Below, piece by piece: positions 25,401-33,172 of a DNA stretch of 64,000 nucleotides; positions within the stretch are counted from its first letter, which is position 1; each line of letters starts with the position of its first letter. Source of the stretch: Sthenelais limicola (taxonomy: Eukaryota > Annelida > Polychaeta > Phyllodocida > Sigalionidae). Made by a program: the position numbers and the translations under genes. The stretch spans positions 5,472,127 to 5,536,126 of the forward strand of contig OW804100.1 of the NCBI GenBank assembly GCA_942159475.1, read 5' to 3'. A model generated the notes under the pieces. That model did no database searches, was not told where the DNA came from, and worked only from the letters and a program-made list of their open reading frames with translations.

Positions 25401-28400
25401 CATAAGTGACGTACTAATTCAGGAGGCACAAGCCTTGGATGCCCTTATAAATAATACTGAACATCAGATAAACGCATCCGTAGCAACCCTAGTACTATTC
25501 CTATCGGACCCAATTAACAAGCATCAGGAACGCAGTAAAAGATCAGCAATTTTGGGATTCCTAGGAGAAGCATTTAAGGGACTGTTTGGATTAGCCACAA
25601 CTCAGGATATCGCAAACCTAGTAGGTACAGTTTCAAACATAGATACAGTCCTCCAGTCGTTCGCACAACAAGATAAAGATACCGCAGAACTATTAACGAA
25701 AGTAACAGCCAAACAAGATAAATTTTACAATATGTACCTAAAAGATAGAACATATTCAGAAACTATGATGAGAACGATGGCGAGAGGTATAGATAAATGG
25801 ACCAATAATCTTACAGTAAAACTAGATAACGTGAGAGCAAACGAAGAGAACGAAAGGGCGCAAACGACCCTAGTTCTGGAAGCATTGACTATCGTATCAC
25901 ATAAGTTACAATTTCTCCAATCTCTCAACATCATGATTGACTCTCTACGATTACTAGCTACAGGCATACTATCACCTGAAATCATAACACCTACAGACTT
26001 TGCGCATTATCTTACACAGATAGATCTTAAACTAAAAATCACATCCCCAGGAGCGCAAGTAGCGATAATGAACACAGAATATTACTACAGCCAAAAAATT
26101 TCAATGTTCGTATATTCAGAAAGCCATCTGTACATAAACACTAGAGTGATAATATCTTCTACAGCTGCAGTATTTGACTTATACCAAGTAATATCAATTC
26201 CCATACCTATCAACACGACAACAACTCCAACAATTGGAATCACAAGCATCAAAACCAAAGTAGAGTTTATAGCAGTCTCTAGGGATAAAACTCTGTTTCT
26301 AGAGGTGAGCGAGGGAGACCTACACTCGTGTACAGGAGAATCCATTAGAGTGTGCACCCGCACGCTTCCTAGAATACACGCCACCTCACCATCATGCATA
26401 ATAGCAATATTTCAAAACAAAACAACTATTCTCAGAAACATTTGTAATTTTGTGATATATCCTCTAGCGAAACCCACAACCCACGCAATCTCCATATCGC
26501 ACGACGAATATCTGATTGCCACGAACGAAGATAGTTACACAATATTGTGCCATGGAAAACCAGGAAGCACACACAAAGCAAAGGCGCTATTTATAGTGGG
26601 AGTACCGTGCCTATGCTCCATCAACATAGGACCACTATCACTACCAAATTCAAAACTCCCATGTAACTCTTCCACATCATTTCACTACGAACTGCACACA
26701 TCAAACCTCCTATTCATGTCAGCTATAAACATTAAATTAGACCACCTGACGCCAAGTTCGGTCCACTTGAATCCAGTCACCTTCAAATCTCCCAGTGTAT
26801 CAAAATTCATGGAAAGATTCCAATACAAAACTACAGTAGACGCCAATACAGCGATAGACTTATTGCCATTTGCAAAGGCGCTATTAGAAAACGCTTCATC
26901 ACTGGAAATACCAACACAGGAATTAAAACAAGACACAAACAACTTCCTACGAAGTTTCGCGTCAAATCCGGTTTGGTCTTACCTATCTCCAATACTATCC
27001 TTGTGTGCTATAACCATTTCACTGTTTACTTTATATAAAGTACATTGCACAGGTCCATTCTTAGGATTCACAAGAGCGGCAAGTGCATATAAATTGTATG
27101 ATGAGGTACACCATAATATTGAAAATCGACCTCCCATCCTAATAGAAAACATAACAAAGTTGTCACCTAGAGAGCAGACAACGACGGCAGCACCAGTAAT
27201 CTTTCAATTCCTAGAGAATCACGACACGCATAACATTCTGGTCGTTATGATAGTATTAATAATAAGTTACATCGCCGTAAAAGTCTTCAAAGTACTATGG
27301 AGATTTTGCCTCAGGAAAATAGGAAAAATATCCAGCGCTAAGAAAACCAACCCCGATGCATGCCTTAAAATATATTTGGGACCAGAAAACTATTCTATCC
27401 CACTATTGTCCATTCCTCACGAATGGGACCACATCATTGAAGGAGCCGCCCCAAAAGCCGAGGACTTAAGCTACTCAGTGTGCCCAAACCCAGCCCTAAG
27501 GATCAAATGGAATGGACCAATGAAAATAAAAACAAGATCAGGAGTAATCGACTTCCACCTACCAGAATTGGTAAAACTACCATTCCGAAGCTACTTCACG
27601 AGCATCCCAGCGCTAGGAGACACAACGACCAGCACCGCAATAATACTGTACAATGAGGGTTACAAACCAATGACTCTCAAGCAATATAAACCGCAAGACA
27701 TACAATGCCTATTAGATTCGGAAAACGTAGAAACTCAGACCCCCATGCTAGGAAACCAAGAAGATAAACTAACAGCTATAGCAAGAGCATTAACAAATCC
27801 CCCAGCAAAAGTATTATTAGAATCTTAGAGAGAATAAAATAACAATGTAAAAAGGTACCACAGCGTAAAAATGATTTCCAACACGTTCCAACACTCATTG
27901 ACATGTCAACCGTCCAACGAACTCGAGATTGCCAAACTCTAAAAACAACAAACTATGAGACTATAAGTCACATAATCTGGTTTATAACATTTCATAAGAT
28001 ACAAGGTAGAAACAACCATCAGCCTAGCAGCAGTACAGGTTTTGTCTCACAACATAACAACAGTATGAAAATGTACAAACGCCTTGCATATATGTGAAAC
28101 TGTTTTCAGATTACAAATTACACTGTTCTACTTTGTGATGTATAAACATGTAAGATTCATTTCACCTTATGTTTACCCTACCTAGGAAGTGCTAACCAAA
28201 GAGTGAAAGGAGAACACCGTGAACAAGTACATACGTATATATATTACCAGAATGCTATATGTCACCCCATTCTTCGTCCAAATAGAATCAGATTACCTAA
28301 GATAAAACACATATGTTATTTCATTTCCACGTACAGGAAAAAGGTATAAAGGTTAAAAGAAACCATAATATGGTAAGAACCAATGATCGGACTAGAAAAG

Positions 28401-30975
28401 GTACATCTACGCTTATAGAGTGACATAATGAATATGACAAGCCCGGCCCAAAGAAAGTCATATTATGCACACTATCACCGACACGTCCTTCTCACATCTA
28501 AAAAGCACGAATGAATTATGAAGAATTCTATTAAGGTTACAAGGTATAAACACTAGGGTATACGTAGAAATTCTAGCTTTAAGATTTCATGTCTACGGAG
28601 AGACATTGTTTAACTCCGGGGTATTATGTCATACCAATATTTCCGCATGTTAATCTAAATATTCAATGACGTAATATTGTATAACATTGCATAATAAGGT
28701 ATAACCTTATTAACATGATTATGATTATGAATATGTACCTCAGTACATGAATATGAATATTAATGTATCAGTTATAATCTAGGTCATCTTGCTATGTCTA
28801 GTCAAGCATGGCTACCTCTACACCTGTCCAGGTGTGCCACATTACGTAATCAGTATACACTAATTAATACTCAGACCGGCCACATGGTGGCCCGGTCCTC
28901 AACCACCATTGGTCCACGTGACCACATGTAATACCACCTGCTATTGGCGACAGACCACGTGACCTAATGTAACCCCAACGGTCACTGGCTAACCATAAGG
29001 CACACCTGGACCCCTGCTGATATATAACCATGTCGTAGACAATAAAAGTTAGTTCTCTGATATTCTTTGAATATACTTCTGCCTCCTGGATTGATTACTT
29101 ATTAGCATATAGATATGCGCTAGCTCTACCACCGTACAAGTAAGCATATCAACAGGAGGGTGTCTTCAGTGACGGGCTTTGTGTTGTAGGATGTTGCCCC
29201 CTGTCGGAACTGGCAGAAACTGAGTATCGCTTCCGGTTCTAGTAGAGATGTCTTCGCTACCGTTGTGAAGAGGTGGTGTTGAGTGGACAGCAACAATGGG
29301 AGGTGGACCCACTATATATACAAATACAAATATCATCACTATACTAAAGTTACAAGCATCTTCTAGTACTGATACCATCTACACGTGCTTGAGTCCTAAT
29401 CCAATTCATTTATTTTGTAGAAGGTATATGACGTCCAGTGACATGTTGAGGATATTGTCTTATATATTGTCAAGTTTAGTAATGATACAAGATGTATTTC
29501 TATCGCTAATTTGACATTTAAAATGGGGTCTTCCTGCGTCGATTAGGGCTTCTGGAGAGAAGGATATAAACAATCCATTTTTATTATTATTCAATTCAAG
29601 CCAGACATTTAACAAAGACAAAGTTCATGTGTTAAAACGTACTTCATACGGTGCCTTGAATAAAGGACATATCTCCGAGGAACATAGACAACTATATAAC
29701 AGAGAGAAACATGACAAACAATGTGTGTGTTCTTTCCTTCCGGACACAATTACCCATGCGCCTTTATATGCTTGTCTAAGTAGGCCAGTGGTAGATATAC
29801 CACTATTACCTATAAGCCCTGTTGTTATTTTACTTAAGAAGTTTATGAAAAGAAGATCCAGCACCAGGACCCAAATCTACATGTATGAATACATGTCGAC
29901 TTAATTAGGACCAGTAAGTAGTATAAAGAAAGGTATCTTGTATCCAGGCACTTAATTAGGACCAGTAAGTAGTATATAGAAAGGTATCTTGTATCCAGGC
30001 ACTTAATTAGGACCAGTAAGTAGTATATAGAAAGGTATCTTGTATCCAGGCACCTGGTCCAGCCTAGTTGTCGTTTACCGGCATGTCTCACTGCGCATGT
30101 CCTTTATAGTGTATGCTGGGATGGATTAAATTCAAATCTGCATAAAAATATAAGAAATAACTACAAATAATGCACTTTCTATTGTCAGACAGATTGATGT
30201 CTTATACGGACTTAGATACTGAGACTGATAATAACTAACCAGTATCATGTATACATGTCCGTCGTTACATATATTTGGTTTAAGATATTTCACCGAGGAT
30301 TCCTCGTTTTGTTTCAGATTCATTTGAAGTAGTTATTAATGGTAAACTCGCCTTCAGCAAGCTTGGCACCGGGAAGTTCCCTAAACTGGCAGAGGTTAGT
30401 TTTATTATCGTTATTTTAAAATATGGGATGTGTCGCAAAATGGGATATTTTTCAAAGTGTTTTTTCCACAAGATCTCTTTATTGAAATGTTCTGATTTTT
30501 AGAGGGTTTAACACTTATAGTCATATGAATCCATGTGACAAATTTCGGGACATTGTATTAAATATATCCTTGCGTTTTGAAGGCCTTCGTATGGAGTATA
30601 TTTAGTTACTTTAGCTTGATCTCCTTTTTTCAAATATGGTGATATCTCAAAACCCATATTTGCGACTTGTGACTTATTTTCCTAAAACGGATCACATATT
30701 CCCTTGAGATCTTGTGATAACTTTAACAACGCTAATACCAACATATCATACTCATCATTCTACCATTTGCCATAATAGTGCTTAATATGCCCAGACAAAG
30801 AAAGAATTAGATAAAAGAATTTGAGGATGTATTTCACTAATTTTGAATTGTCCGTACCTTTTGTTTGCAGATGTGCGCTTATTGTGATGAGTTTGTAGAG
30901 ACGGGCAAGCGTCCCGGTGGTGACGAGCCAGAAGCAGACCCGTTAACATCATCCAGTACCTGTCTGCTACTCTAG
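13476..30975 (+). CDS. MIEN1/selenoprotein W-like protein, copy 1 (predicted selenoprotein)
   Basis: Four exons: 13476-13513, 14607-14704, 30318-30394 and 30871-30975. Donors are GTGAGT, GTAAGA and GTTAGT; acceptors follow TCTACCAG, GTTTCAG and TTGCAG. Phases join cleanly into a protein of about 105 residues: a beta strand LSIDVE, an in-frame TGA in SAD-U-PYKARF, the helix NALKKKV, then SFEVVINGKLAFSKL and FPKLAE, ending in the CaaX box CLLL. The FEV..NG.L.FSKL...FP pattern and prenylation tail are those of MIEN1 (C35), a thioredoxin-like relative of selenoprotein W. The family CxxC/CxxU motif is SxxU here. Element A lies in intron 2. The fit depends on the TGA being selenocysteine; read as a stop it would be a pseudogene. 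Confidence 0.72.
14401..14600 (+). repeat. Triplicated start of exon 2 of copy 1
   Basis: A unit of 88-94 bp (ACATTGTTTGATTATGTCTA, acceptor AG, TGCGGACTGACCGTACAAGG) occurs at about 14401, 14489 and 14583. Only the third continues into the full 98-nt exon. The first two keep the acceptor AG and the in-frame TGA (14432-14434 and 14520-14522), then run into an in-frame TGA and TAA respectively. Confidence 0.85.
14614..14616 (+). other. In-frame TGA, predicted selenocysteine codon of copy 1
   Basis: Third full codon of the 98-nt exon. The same column in copy 2 is also TGA and in copy 3 is GTC. It aligns with the second Cys, or Sec, of the family CxxC/CxxU motif. Frames are open on both sides. 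Confidence 0.72.
14705..15066. other. Intron 2 sequence with C run
   Basis: No separate gene. A C run follows CCCTACC at about 14885-14901; the short frame across it is not supported. Confidence 0.5.
15067..15124 (-). repeat. Relic of a Penelope-type hammerhead motif
   Basis: On the minus strand: CCCTGAAGAAGGAGTC, a short spacer and CACTGAAACGTC. This keeps the CTGANGA and GAAAC core boxes of the hammerhead motif common in Penelope-like terminal repeats. Stem I is poorly paired and no other part of an element is seen. Confidence 0.35.
15180..15414 (-). mobile_element. MITE family 1, full length
   Basis: GGGTCAGATTTTCAG...TGACGATCTGACCC with flanks ACGT/ACAT, which differ by one base. Confidence 0.85.
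15415..16120. other. No gene seen
   Basis: Intron 2 sequence without a recognisable feature. Confidence 0.5.
16121..16353 (-). mobile_element. MITE family 1, full length
   Basis: GGGTCAGATTTCCAG...CAAAATCTGACCC with flanks AGTT/ATTT. Interior of the CTAGCAATGTGTTTGGTTAG type. Confidence 0.85.
16673..16907 (+). mobile_element. MITE family 1, full length
   Basis: GGGTCAGATTGTCAG...GAAAAGCTGGCCC with flanks ATAT/ATAG. Same orientation and interior as 4688-4922. Confidence 0.85.
17074..17798. mobile_element. TIR element rich in CCTAGG/CCCCCGGGGG palindromes
   Basis: Terminal inverted repeats GGTGTAGCAGTTCTAATG and, inverted, GGTGTAACAGTTCTAAAT. Just inside both ends are arrays of short palindromic modules: GACCTAGGTC, GTACCCCCGGGGGTA and spacers of about 20 bp. 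The AT-rich centre (about 17330-17690) has no coding capacity. No target duplication was identified. Confidence 0.7.
17930..18152 (+). repeat. Left part of a repeat split by element A
   Basis: Similar to about 58560-58790 (AACAGAGGTGTCTTAGTCTA and GAGTCCGTAGT blocks). The homology resumes at 29156, directly after element A, with GAGGGTGTCTTCAGTG. The sister copy near 58.8 kb is uninterrupted and gives an empty site. Confidence 0.75.
18153..18677 (+). repeat. Element A 5' LTR
   Basis: Runs from TGTCATACC to AAGCATATCA. It has two CACGTG E-boxes, a TATA-like GATATATAACC and a polyadenylation signal (CAATAAAAG), spaced as in a Pol II LTR promoter and terminator. Confidence 0.95.
18680..18697 (+). 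other. Element A candidate primer-binding site
   Basis: TGGTCGAGAACCCATT starts 2 nt after the LTR, as expected for pairing with a tRNA 3' end (CCA). I do not assign the tRNA. Confidence 0.65.
18794..20053 (+). CDS. gag: Element A Gag (419 aa), Gly/Arg-rich nucleocapsid
   Basis: Structural polyprotein of the particle. The N-terminal 80 residues are Gln/Glu/Arg-rich and probably coiled coil. Residues of about 95-260 resemble a retrotransposon Gag capsid (FLDAYEHYINLAYDNNPA, AKQWLDRYV, EESSIEKLVEGLRGEIGK). The C-terminal quarter is RG repeats (from about residue 315), then Asn/Gly and Gln/Tyr-rich sequence. No CCHC zinc knuckle is present; the RG tract probably binds RNA instead. The frame is open upstream through the primer-binding region but has no earlier ATG there. 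The stop lies in the frameshift stem-loop. Confidence 0.9.
   Translation: MQQEVREQLEQIIQDRLAEHDRARQEDLGERVQAAVDAARAGQGGDGGAPQPPQNHRIQVVMPPANEEAQQAEAQRHEHFAEALVALRAQDPNLRKPEVFRHPTCTVTTRSFLDAYEHYINLAYDNNPAMLPRYLSTYVDGRAKQWLDRYVRTAHVNRNDYLATCRAMIAHFAADERKLRITGVRKQRKDESVESYSAELRDIVHARGLNEESSIEKLVEGLRGEIGKVVLAQTPITFDAAVIMAKTAEASIQKPALIDSADISSIVASSCSALTKLADEQFKVLSEQIKAVRTAQEEKPKPEATETVQEIGGHRGGGRGRGRGRGRGRGKWNGNGRGRGGWKNKGNGNNNNWDNNGWNNGNGQYNQNQGNWQQNSGYNQFPQQYYQAPQFDHQMMADFQAFQAFQNSRRQGNGNHTSH
20017..24393 (+). CDS. pol: Element A Pol: protease, RT, RNase H, integrase
   Basis: In the -1 frame relative to gag, open from 20017, with no ATG at its start; expressed as Gag-Pol by frameshifting at 20026-20032. 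Counting from 20140 (about 1,417 codons): protease LIDTGAS near residue 72; RT with SKLDCQQGFFQIP and YLDD at 521-524; RNase H TDASS with Asp 670 and TERELLAIVY; an integrase zinc finger (His 1018, Cys 1055 and 1058); and the catalytic triad Asp 1088, Asp 1148, Glu 1184 with the exact 35-residue D-E spacing. A GPY motif at about 1324 marks the GPY/F module. All catalytic residues are present and no internal stop is seen. Confidence 0.95.
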   Translation, partial: QEAGKRQPHVALGPIRRVQGPLGQGQTLNEHFNDNLESPTILRKKLLYDVNAEESHLHEHIFTTNTGKTIDEEARIVLQPKSELGETIPITAAIKNGCLEVFAYNYGIQALIDTGASISAIRGKLLEKFKERGQVDITKVRWKIYMADSAVVHVKKVAKITFMLQGQTFSHNFAVMPTLNRPMILGVDFFRKHKAHIIFEEDPSEMYKPVRATRSITIPPHCEFALTGEITTLNDIDHEGIVDNMARRVDVPFLVQRSVVIPNGRNRHPVVLLNTGASPYKIDKGQIVAVFSRSDPTDFVPLPDKTDTQVTGRITELSHMDTSFDTNSDFSCSDTSSEEERYISNYNEVHIYSEENVKPNQILSEVGKGKLKALLTEYNDVFVGQDNKLGLSKLYEHSLHLKEGTVPCHMLPFRTTLDKAKKFDKVCEQMESQGIIEETNTGPWSSRSFMVQKSGGGMRVVTDFRYLNAHLINQALISPRADESIEYVGDLQPTIFSKLDCQQGFFQIPLREEDRDKTSFCSYSKKYRYKVLPMGLKTSPQAFCALVTMILKKLRYKCAIPYLDDLLILSRSEEDHFRDLRNVFQALREGDLKLKKSKCEYFLDRINFLGMVITPKGVQPCPSKIEALKSFPRPKTVTQVRSFNGLCQFFKRFIKDFSQIIKPLYELTKAGNKFKWDKHCENSFNSMKNSICQDALLHFPNFNKEFILSTDASSTSVGSVLSQLDNEGVLRPVAFAGRCLRKHEVNYNTTERELLAIVYSVQHFRHYLENRHFQLYTDHAALIPLLTNKQNKNRMARWALEIQQYSFTIQHVKGKENTVADVLSRREYKIEPPMTDPPPPPKRIRVATRVAFESETNQAHFTLSEPPNSIMKHKSLKKGILKQESTHHFYCNCEVDFCQQFPNNDFNPISDSKIGEKIRPISLSMSTEESTEEVSQMTTRSSRQTSPEEKGLFDQAHSQFESIADTLKHIPDFHFSLSNLKRSQRSTPYIKGLIDYLEKEELPPDEKISRFILNNNKHYLVLQNVLFHFSIEAWKKFGSLQLQIVIPDDMIENTLELFHDSPISAHVGEIKMLAAMLPKVHWRYMNRDVKRYVSTCDLCLKAKKLRRTQKSPMTIREPTTKPFERVCIDAIGPLPTTKKGYKYIHVILDFHSKFCITFPTESIDAASAIDGVIEHLICKHGVPTSIQSDNGTSYSGKNFGNICKKLNMKQIFSSPWRPKSNGQVERYNSSLNTALRAFAMKKQESWDLYLPQITFALNTTQNQTTGYSPYFLLHGRQPRNLMDATLSTNTEPTTLIKSVIDMVTAQDHSFNQAAKRTKTTQIKTKARHDANATYSQICVSDIVYIHVPNLLQKHTSKKLQQVFMGPYLVCKYKSNFSVILRDIKSGKILTKSIHVDRLKKVQNLKNNQFAYRLLQHTPDKLRKDWNIKAGTITPKQKIISPVPHIIPKQSHSKLKRRH
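20026..20078 (+). promoter_or_regulatory. Element A -1 frameshift signal (GGGAAAC plus stem-loop)
   Basis: GGGAAAC at 20026-20032 is read G GGA AAC in the gag frame. A 7-nt spacer follows, then an 8-bp stem (ACACGTCG 20040-20047 with CGGCGTGT 20062-20069, one G-U pair) and a 14-nt loop. Loop bases GGGCC (20053-20057) can pair with GGTCC at 20074-20078, a possible H-type pseudoknot. It lies in the 37-nt window where gag and pol frames overlap. Confidence 0.85.
24394..25089 (+). other. Element A pol-env spacer with candidate env splice acceptor
   Basis: No supported ORF. A pyrimidine tract CTTCTACCATTCTTACCCG followed by TTTACAG gives a strong acceptor ending at 24996, about 90 nt before the env ATG. 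This fits a spliced env mRNA. Confidence 0.6.
25090..27828 (+). CDS. env: Element A Env-like membrane glycoprotein (912 aa)
   Basis: Third ORF in the env position. A hydrophobic N-terminus (about residues 14-38) suits a signal peptide. RSKR at residues 148-151 is a furin-type site, followed by a Gly/Phe/Leu-rich stretch that looks like a fusion peptide. Asn-X-Ser/Thr sites and paired cysteines occur through the long C-terminal subunit. Hydrophobic segments at about 630-650 and 716-736 are probable transmembrane helices, with a long tail. The cleavage/fusion-peptide layout recalls the F-type Env of insect errantiviruses; this is from motifs only. The frame has no break. Confidence 0.85.
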   Translation: MFCQIGSHKRYNYLGMGILSLLQMLFVTVFLAIYTLVGAGNPILRQNVGILFEPLPAPLVNGHDYSEIIFAVPYNIPQIPPTAINYTQEIRRFSSRLDMENTEDISDVLIQEAQALDALINNTEHQINASVATLVLFLSDPINKHQERSKRSAILGFLGEAFKGLFGLATTQDIANLVGTVSNIDTVLQSFAQQDKDTAELLTKVTAKQDKFYNMYLKDRTYSETMMRTMARGIDKWTNNLTVKLDNVRANEENERAQTTLVLEALTIVSHKLQFLQSLNIMIDSLRLLATGILSPEIITPTDFAHYLTQIDLKLKITSPGAQVAIMNTEYYYSQKISMFVYSESHLYINTRVIISSTAAVFDLYQVISIPIPINTTTTPTIGITSIKTKVEFIAVSRDKTLFLEVSEGDLHSCTGESIRVCTRTLPRIHATSPSCIIAIFQNKTTILRNICNFVIYPLAKPTTHAISISHDEYLIATNEDSYTILCHGKPGSTHKAKALFIVGVPCLCSINIGPLSLPNSKLPCNSSTSFHYELHTSNLLFMSAINIKLDHLTPSSVHLNPVTFKSPSVSKFMERFQYKTTVDANTAIDLLPFAKALLENASSLEIPTQELKQDTNNFLRSFASNPVWSYLSPILSLCAITISLFTLYKVHCTGPFLGFTRAASAYKLYDEVHHNIENRPPILIENITKLSPREQTTTAAPVIFQFLENHDTHNILVVMIVLIISYIAVKVFKVLWRFCLRKIGKISSAKKTNPDACLKIYLGPENYSIPLLSIPHEWDHIIEGAAPKAEDLSYSVCPNPALRIKWNGPMKIKTRSGVIDFHLPELVKLPFRSYFTSIPALGDTTTSTAIILYNEGYKPMTLKQYKPQDIQCLLDSENVETQTPMLGNQEDKLTAIARALTNPPAKVLLES
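27829..28626 (+). other. Element A 3' untranslated region
   Basis: About 800 bp without a supported ORF. I see no convincing polypurine tract before the 3' LTR, where CTCCGGGGTATTA precedes TGTCATACC; the plus-strand primer is unresolved. Confidence 0.6.
28627..29151 (+). repeat. Element A 3' LTR
   Basis: Same length as the 5' LTR (525 bp, constant offset 10,474) and the same sequence by eye. It is followed by ACAG, the target duplication. Confidence 0.95.
29156..29400 (+). repeat. Right part of the repeat split by element A
   Basis: Continues the homology of 17930-18152 with 58790-58980 (GAGGGTGTCTTCAGTG, GGTGGACCCACTA, AATACAAATATCA). It contains the uninterrupted equivalent of the point where the 2.8-kb element inserted at 58985 in the sister copy. 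Confidence 0.7.
29401..29899. other. No gene seen (intron 2 of copy 1)
   Basis: Short overlapping frames occur on both strands around 29625-29904, with no domain or splice support. Confidence 0.45.
29900..30052 (+). repeat. Three tandem 51-bp units
   Basis: TTAATTAGGACCAGTAAGTA...AAGGTATCTTGTATCCAGGC occurs three times with period 51 (starts about 29901, 29952, 30003). The last two units are nearly identical. Confidence 0.9.
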
Positions 30976-31156
30976 CAGGTTAGTCCTATAGCTGCACATC
31001 TTATTTCCCTTGTCAATGCCAAGACAATGCCACCACCGATATCCCTCCTGATCCAAGTGCATCGCCGGCAATTCCATCGTCTTTTCATCGACTTTGCATC
31101 GACACCATTTTGTCGACAGTGGCCAGACCACTTTATTCTGGAAGTTATTTTACAAA
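30976..31156 (+). other. 3' flank of copy 1 with possible donor in the 3' UTR
   Basis: The stop TAG (30973-30975) is followed at once by CAG|GTTAGT, a good donor. The 3' UTR may be spliced, so any SECIS element could lie in a distant exon. Part of this stretch (GCCAAGACAATGCCACCACC, CATCGTCTTT) recurs diverged at 31734-31870 and, inverted, near 31330-31400. Confidence 0.4.
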
Positions 31157-31199
31157 TGACCCCTTGATGAAGGCGTTACAAACGCTGAAACGCTGGTCA
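31157..31199 (+). repeat. Decayed Penelope-type hammerhead motif
   Basis: TGACC, then TTGATGA, stem GCGTT/AACGC, TGAAAC and closing GGTCA. Stems I and II are intact, but the invariant C of the CTGANGA box is T, so self-cleavage is unlikely. It marks an old element. Confidence 0.5.
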
Positions 31200-31487
31200 C
31201 AAACACATTAAATCCATCTGAAGCAAATACTACTTGACATAATCTTTCTTACGGTTTTGGTGTTTAACCTATTTATATTGATTTATTTTACAAATGTTTG
31301 ATTAATTGCAGATGATACATAGCTTTAAGCAGTCCGGTCATTGTCGACAAAATAGTTGGTGATGCGTTGGCGATGCATTGGCGATGCATTGGCGATGAGG
31401 TAGTCGATAAGATTTTTGTGAAATTTGTTGCATCGTCTTTCCATCAACTTGTCATTGCTTTGCCTTCGGCAATAGCCAGTGATGACT

Positions 31488-31574
31488 GGGGCCCATTGCT
31501 CCGTTTCTTGCTAACTATTTCCCCATACACTTTCAATGGGGAAATAGTTAGCGAGAAACGGAGCAACGGGCCCC
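31488..31574. repeat. Near-perfect 39-bp-arm hairpin
   Basis: Arms 31488-31526 and 31536-31574 are complementary at 37 of 39 positions, with a 9-nt loop. Both mismatches would be G-U pairs in RNA. The arms begin GGGGCCCATTGCTCCGTT and end CGGAGCAACGGGCCCC. It sits inside the CATCG-rich repeat noted at 31010-31870. Confidence 0.9.
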
Positions 31575-32149
31575 TGGCGATGAGTGGGCGATGTAAAAAT
31601 TGCACAGTAAGGGTACCGATGAACATCAAACATGTTTGATATTTCGCGCTGATGTGATTTTGCTTTTGTTGGCGATGTCTAGTTGATGAGATTCCATATG
31701 TAAAAGCATGAAAATGAATTACATAGTTGCCAAACTTTTTTCTATTGTTGATGCCAAGACGATGCAGCCACCGATAACTCTCCGCATCGATGTGCATCGT
31801 CGGCAATTACATCGTCTTTGTATCGTCTTTACATCAATTTTGTTTTGTCAACAGTGGCCAGATCGCTTTATTTACATTGAGAATATAGATTTCACTCTCT
31901 TCGGGGTCATCTTAGCCAATGTTTCTTTTCCCAAACTAGTTTCCCCCTTGTCTTAGAATGTCTAAGAATGCATTTTTCATTTTGTTTTCTCAGATATTAT
32001 AGTTATCACCGGTTCCTATGATTTAAGTAACTATAATCACCAATATACTGACCCATTTAGTTTTTAGTTCATTTTGGATTCATTTAGTTCATATGTGAAT
32101 CGTTTTAGGAAAATAAGTCATAAGTCGCAAAATATGGATTTTGAAATAT

Positions 32150-33172
32150 TGTTAAGTTGTGAAGTCAAGAAGTCAAGGCTTGGTTGGTAGAACAATCGAC
32201 CTTTAATTCTGGAGAAAAACTCTGCTTATATACTCACCCGGCCGGCCTCGTTCCACCCTCCTACCCCCTCATTGGCTGAGCCTCTCTCCGCTCCTTGGGT
32301 TTATTCATTATACCAGGAGGGAGGGAAGGTAGGAGGCACTAATCATTCTCATTAAATATTATGAGCGCCAGACCAATACAATAATTCCAATTAGCATAAT
32401 TATCAATGTACACCACAATCACACAATCAAACATTATTATTCAACTTAATATTCCTTATAATTACTTAAAGAGGAAGGATCATACTGACCCTCCCCCACT
32501 CTCATTAACCACTCATTAACACACCCTCCCTTATAAGGTTTATCATAACAAGGTTGCACCCTGGCTCTCCCTTGGAGGAGCCGGCCTGGCGGGCAGCTCA
32601 GGACACGCCCCTCCGCCGGTAGAGTTGCTATTGGTCTTGCGCTTGACCCAGGAAGCTAGTATATTTTCTACAGACGTCCCATACTTTTTGTTCAAACCAT
32701 AGTTTGAACATAGGAAAATAATACTAGAAAATAGAGTTCAAAACATTCAATACAAGGCCACCTTGTAACTTAATTTAACCAATAATGTTCACACAGCACG
32801 GCACTCAGCATAGGCTTTCTGCGATAGTTCTCGTTTATGTTTCACCTCAGTCCTCGGTATATCAGGTATATTATTACACATGCACCACAACCTTAAGAAA
32901 GCTTAATCAGAAAGTCTTCATGATCCGCGTTTCCCTCGATATAGTGGTTAAAAATAACTTGTCAATTATAGGATTATCTCCAGTCTATTTGTGACCCCTA
33001 TGTCCATATAGCCCTAGGGCCGCTGCCCTATAGGGGGCCATCCAGTGGATCTGGCATTACTTCAGCCACCACTGTGTCTGTTGTGAGCCCCTGGAGGGAG
33101 GCGCGCGCCTCTCCGTCCAACGTCTCAAGGGACCGAGTCCTCTTGGAGGGAGGGCTGGTTCATCATATTTGA
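32150..33172 (-). mobile_element. Probable solo LTR, about 1.02 kb
   Basis: Interrupts a diverged repeat (TAAGTCGCAAAATATGGATT ... CATATTTGAAAAGAGGAGAT) found uninterrupted near 30640 and 55860. On the minus strand it starts TGAACC and ends TTAACA, with CCAATGAG and TATATAAGCAGAG near the end as in an LTR promoter. It carries no ORF. A clean target duplication was not found, so borders are approximate. Confidence 0.5.

Larger units (their letters stand above)
18153..29151 (+). mobile_element. Element A: complete env-bearing Ty3/gypsy retrotransposon
   Basis: A 10,999-bp element with 525-bp LTRs (TG...CA), TSD ACAG on both sides, a candidate primer-binding site, and intact gag, pol and env frames in that order. 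Pol has protease, RT, RNase H and integrase in Ty3/gypsy order plus a GPY/F module. The LTRs look identical by eye, so insertion is recent. It lies in intron 2 of MIEN1-like copy 1, in the same orientation, inside an older repeat. Confidence 0.95.
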
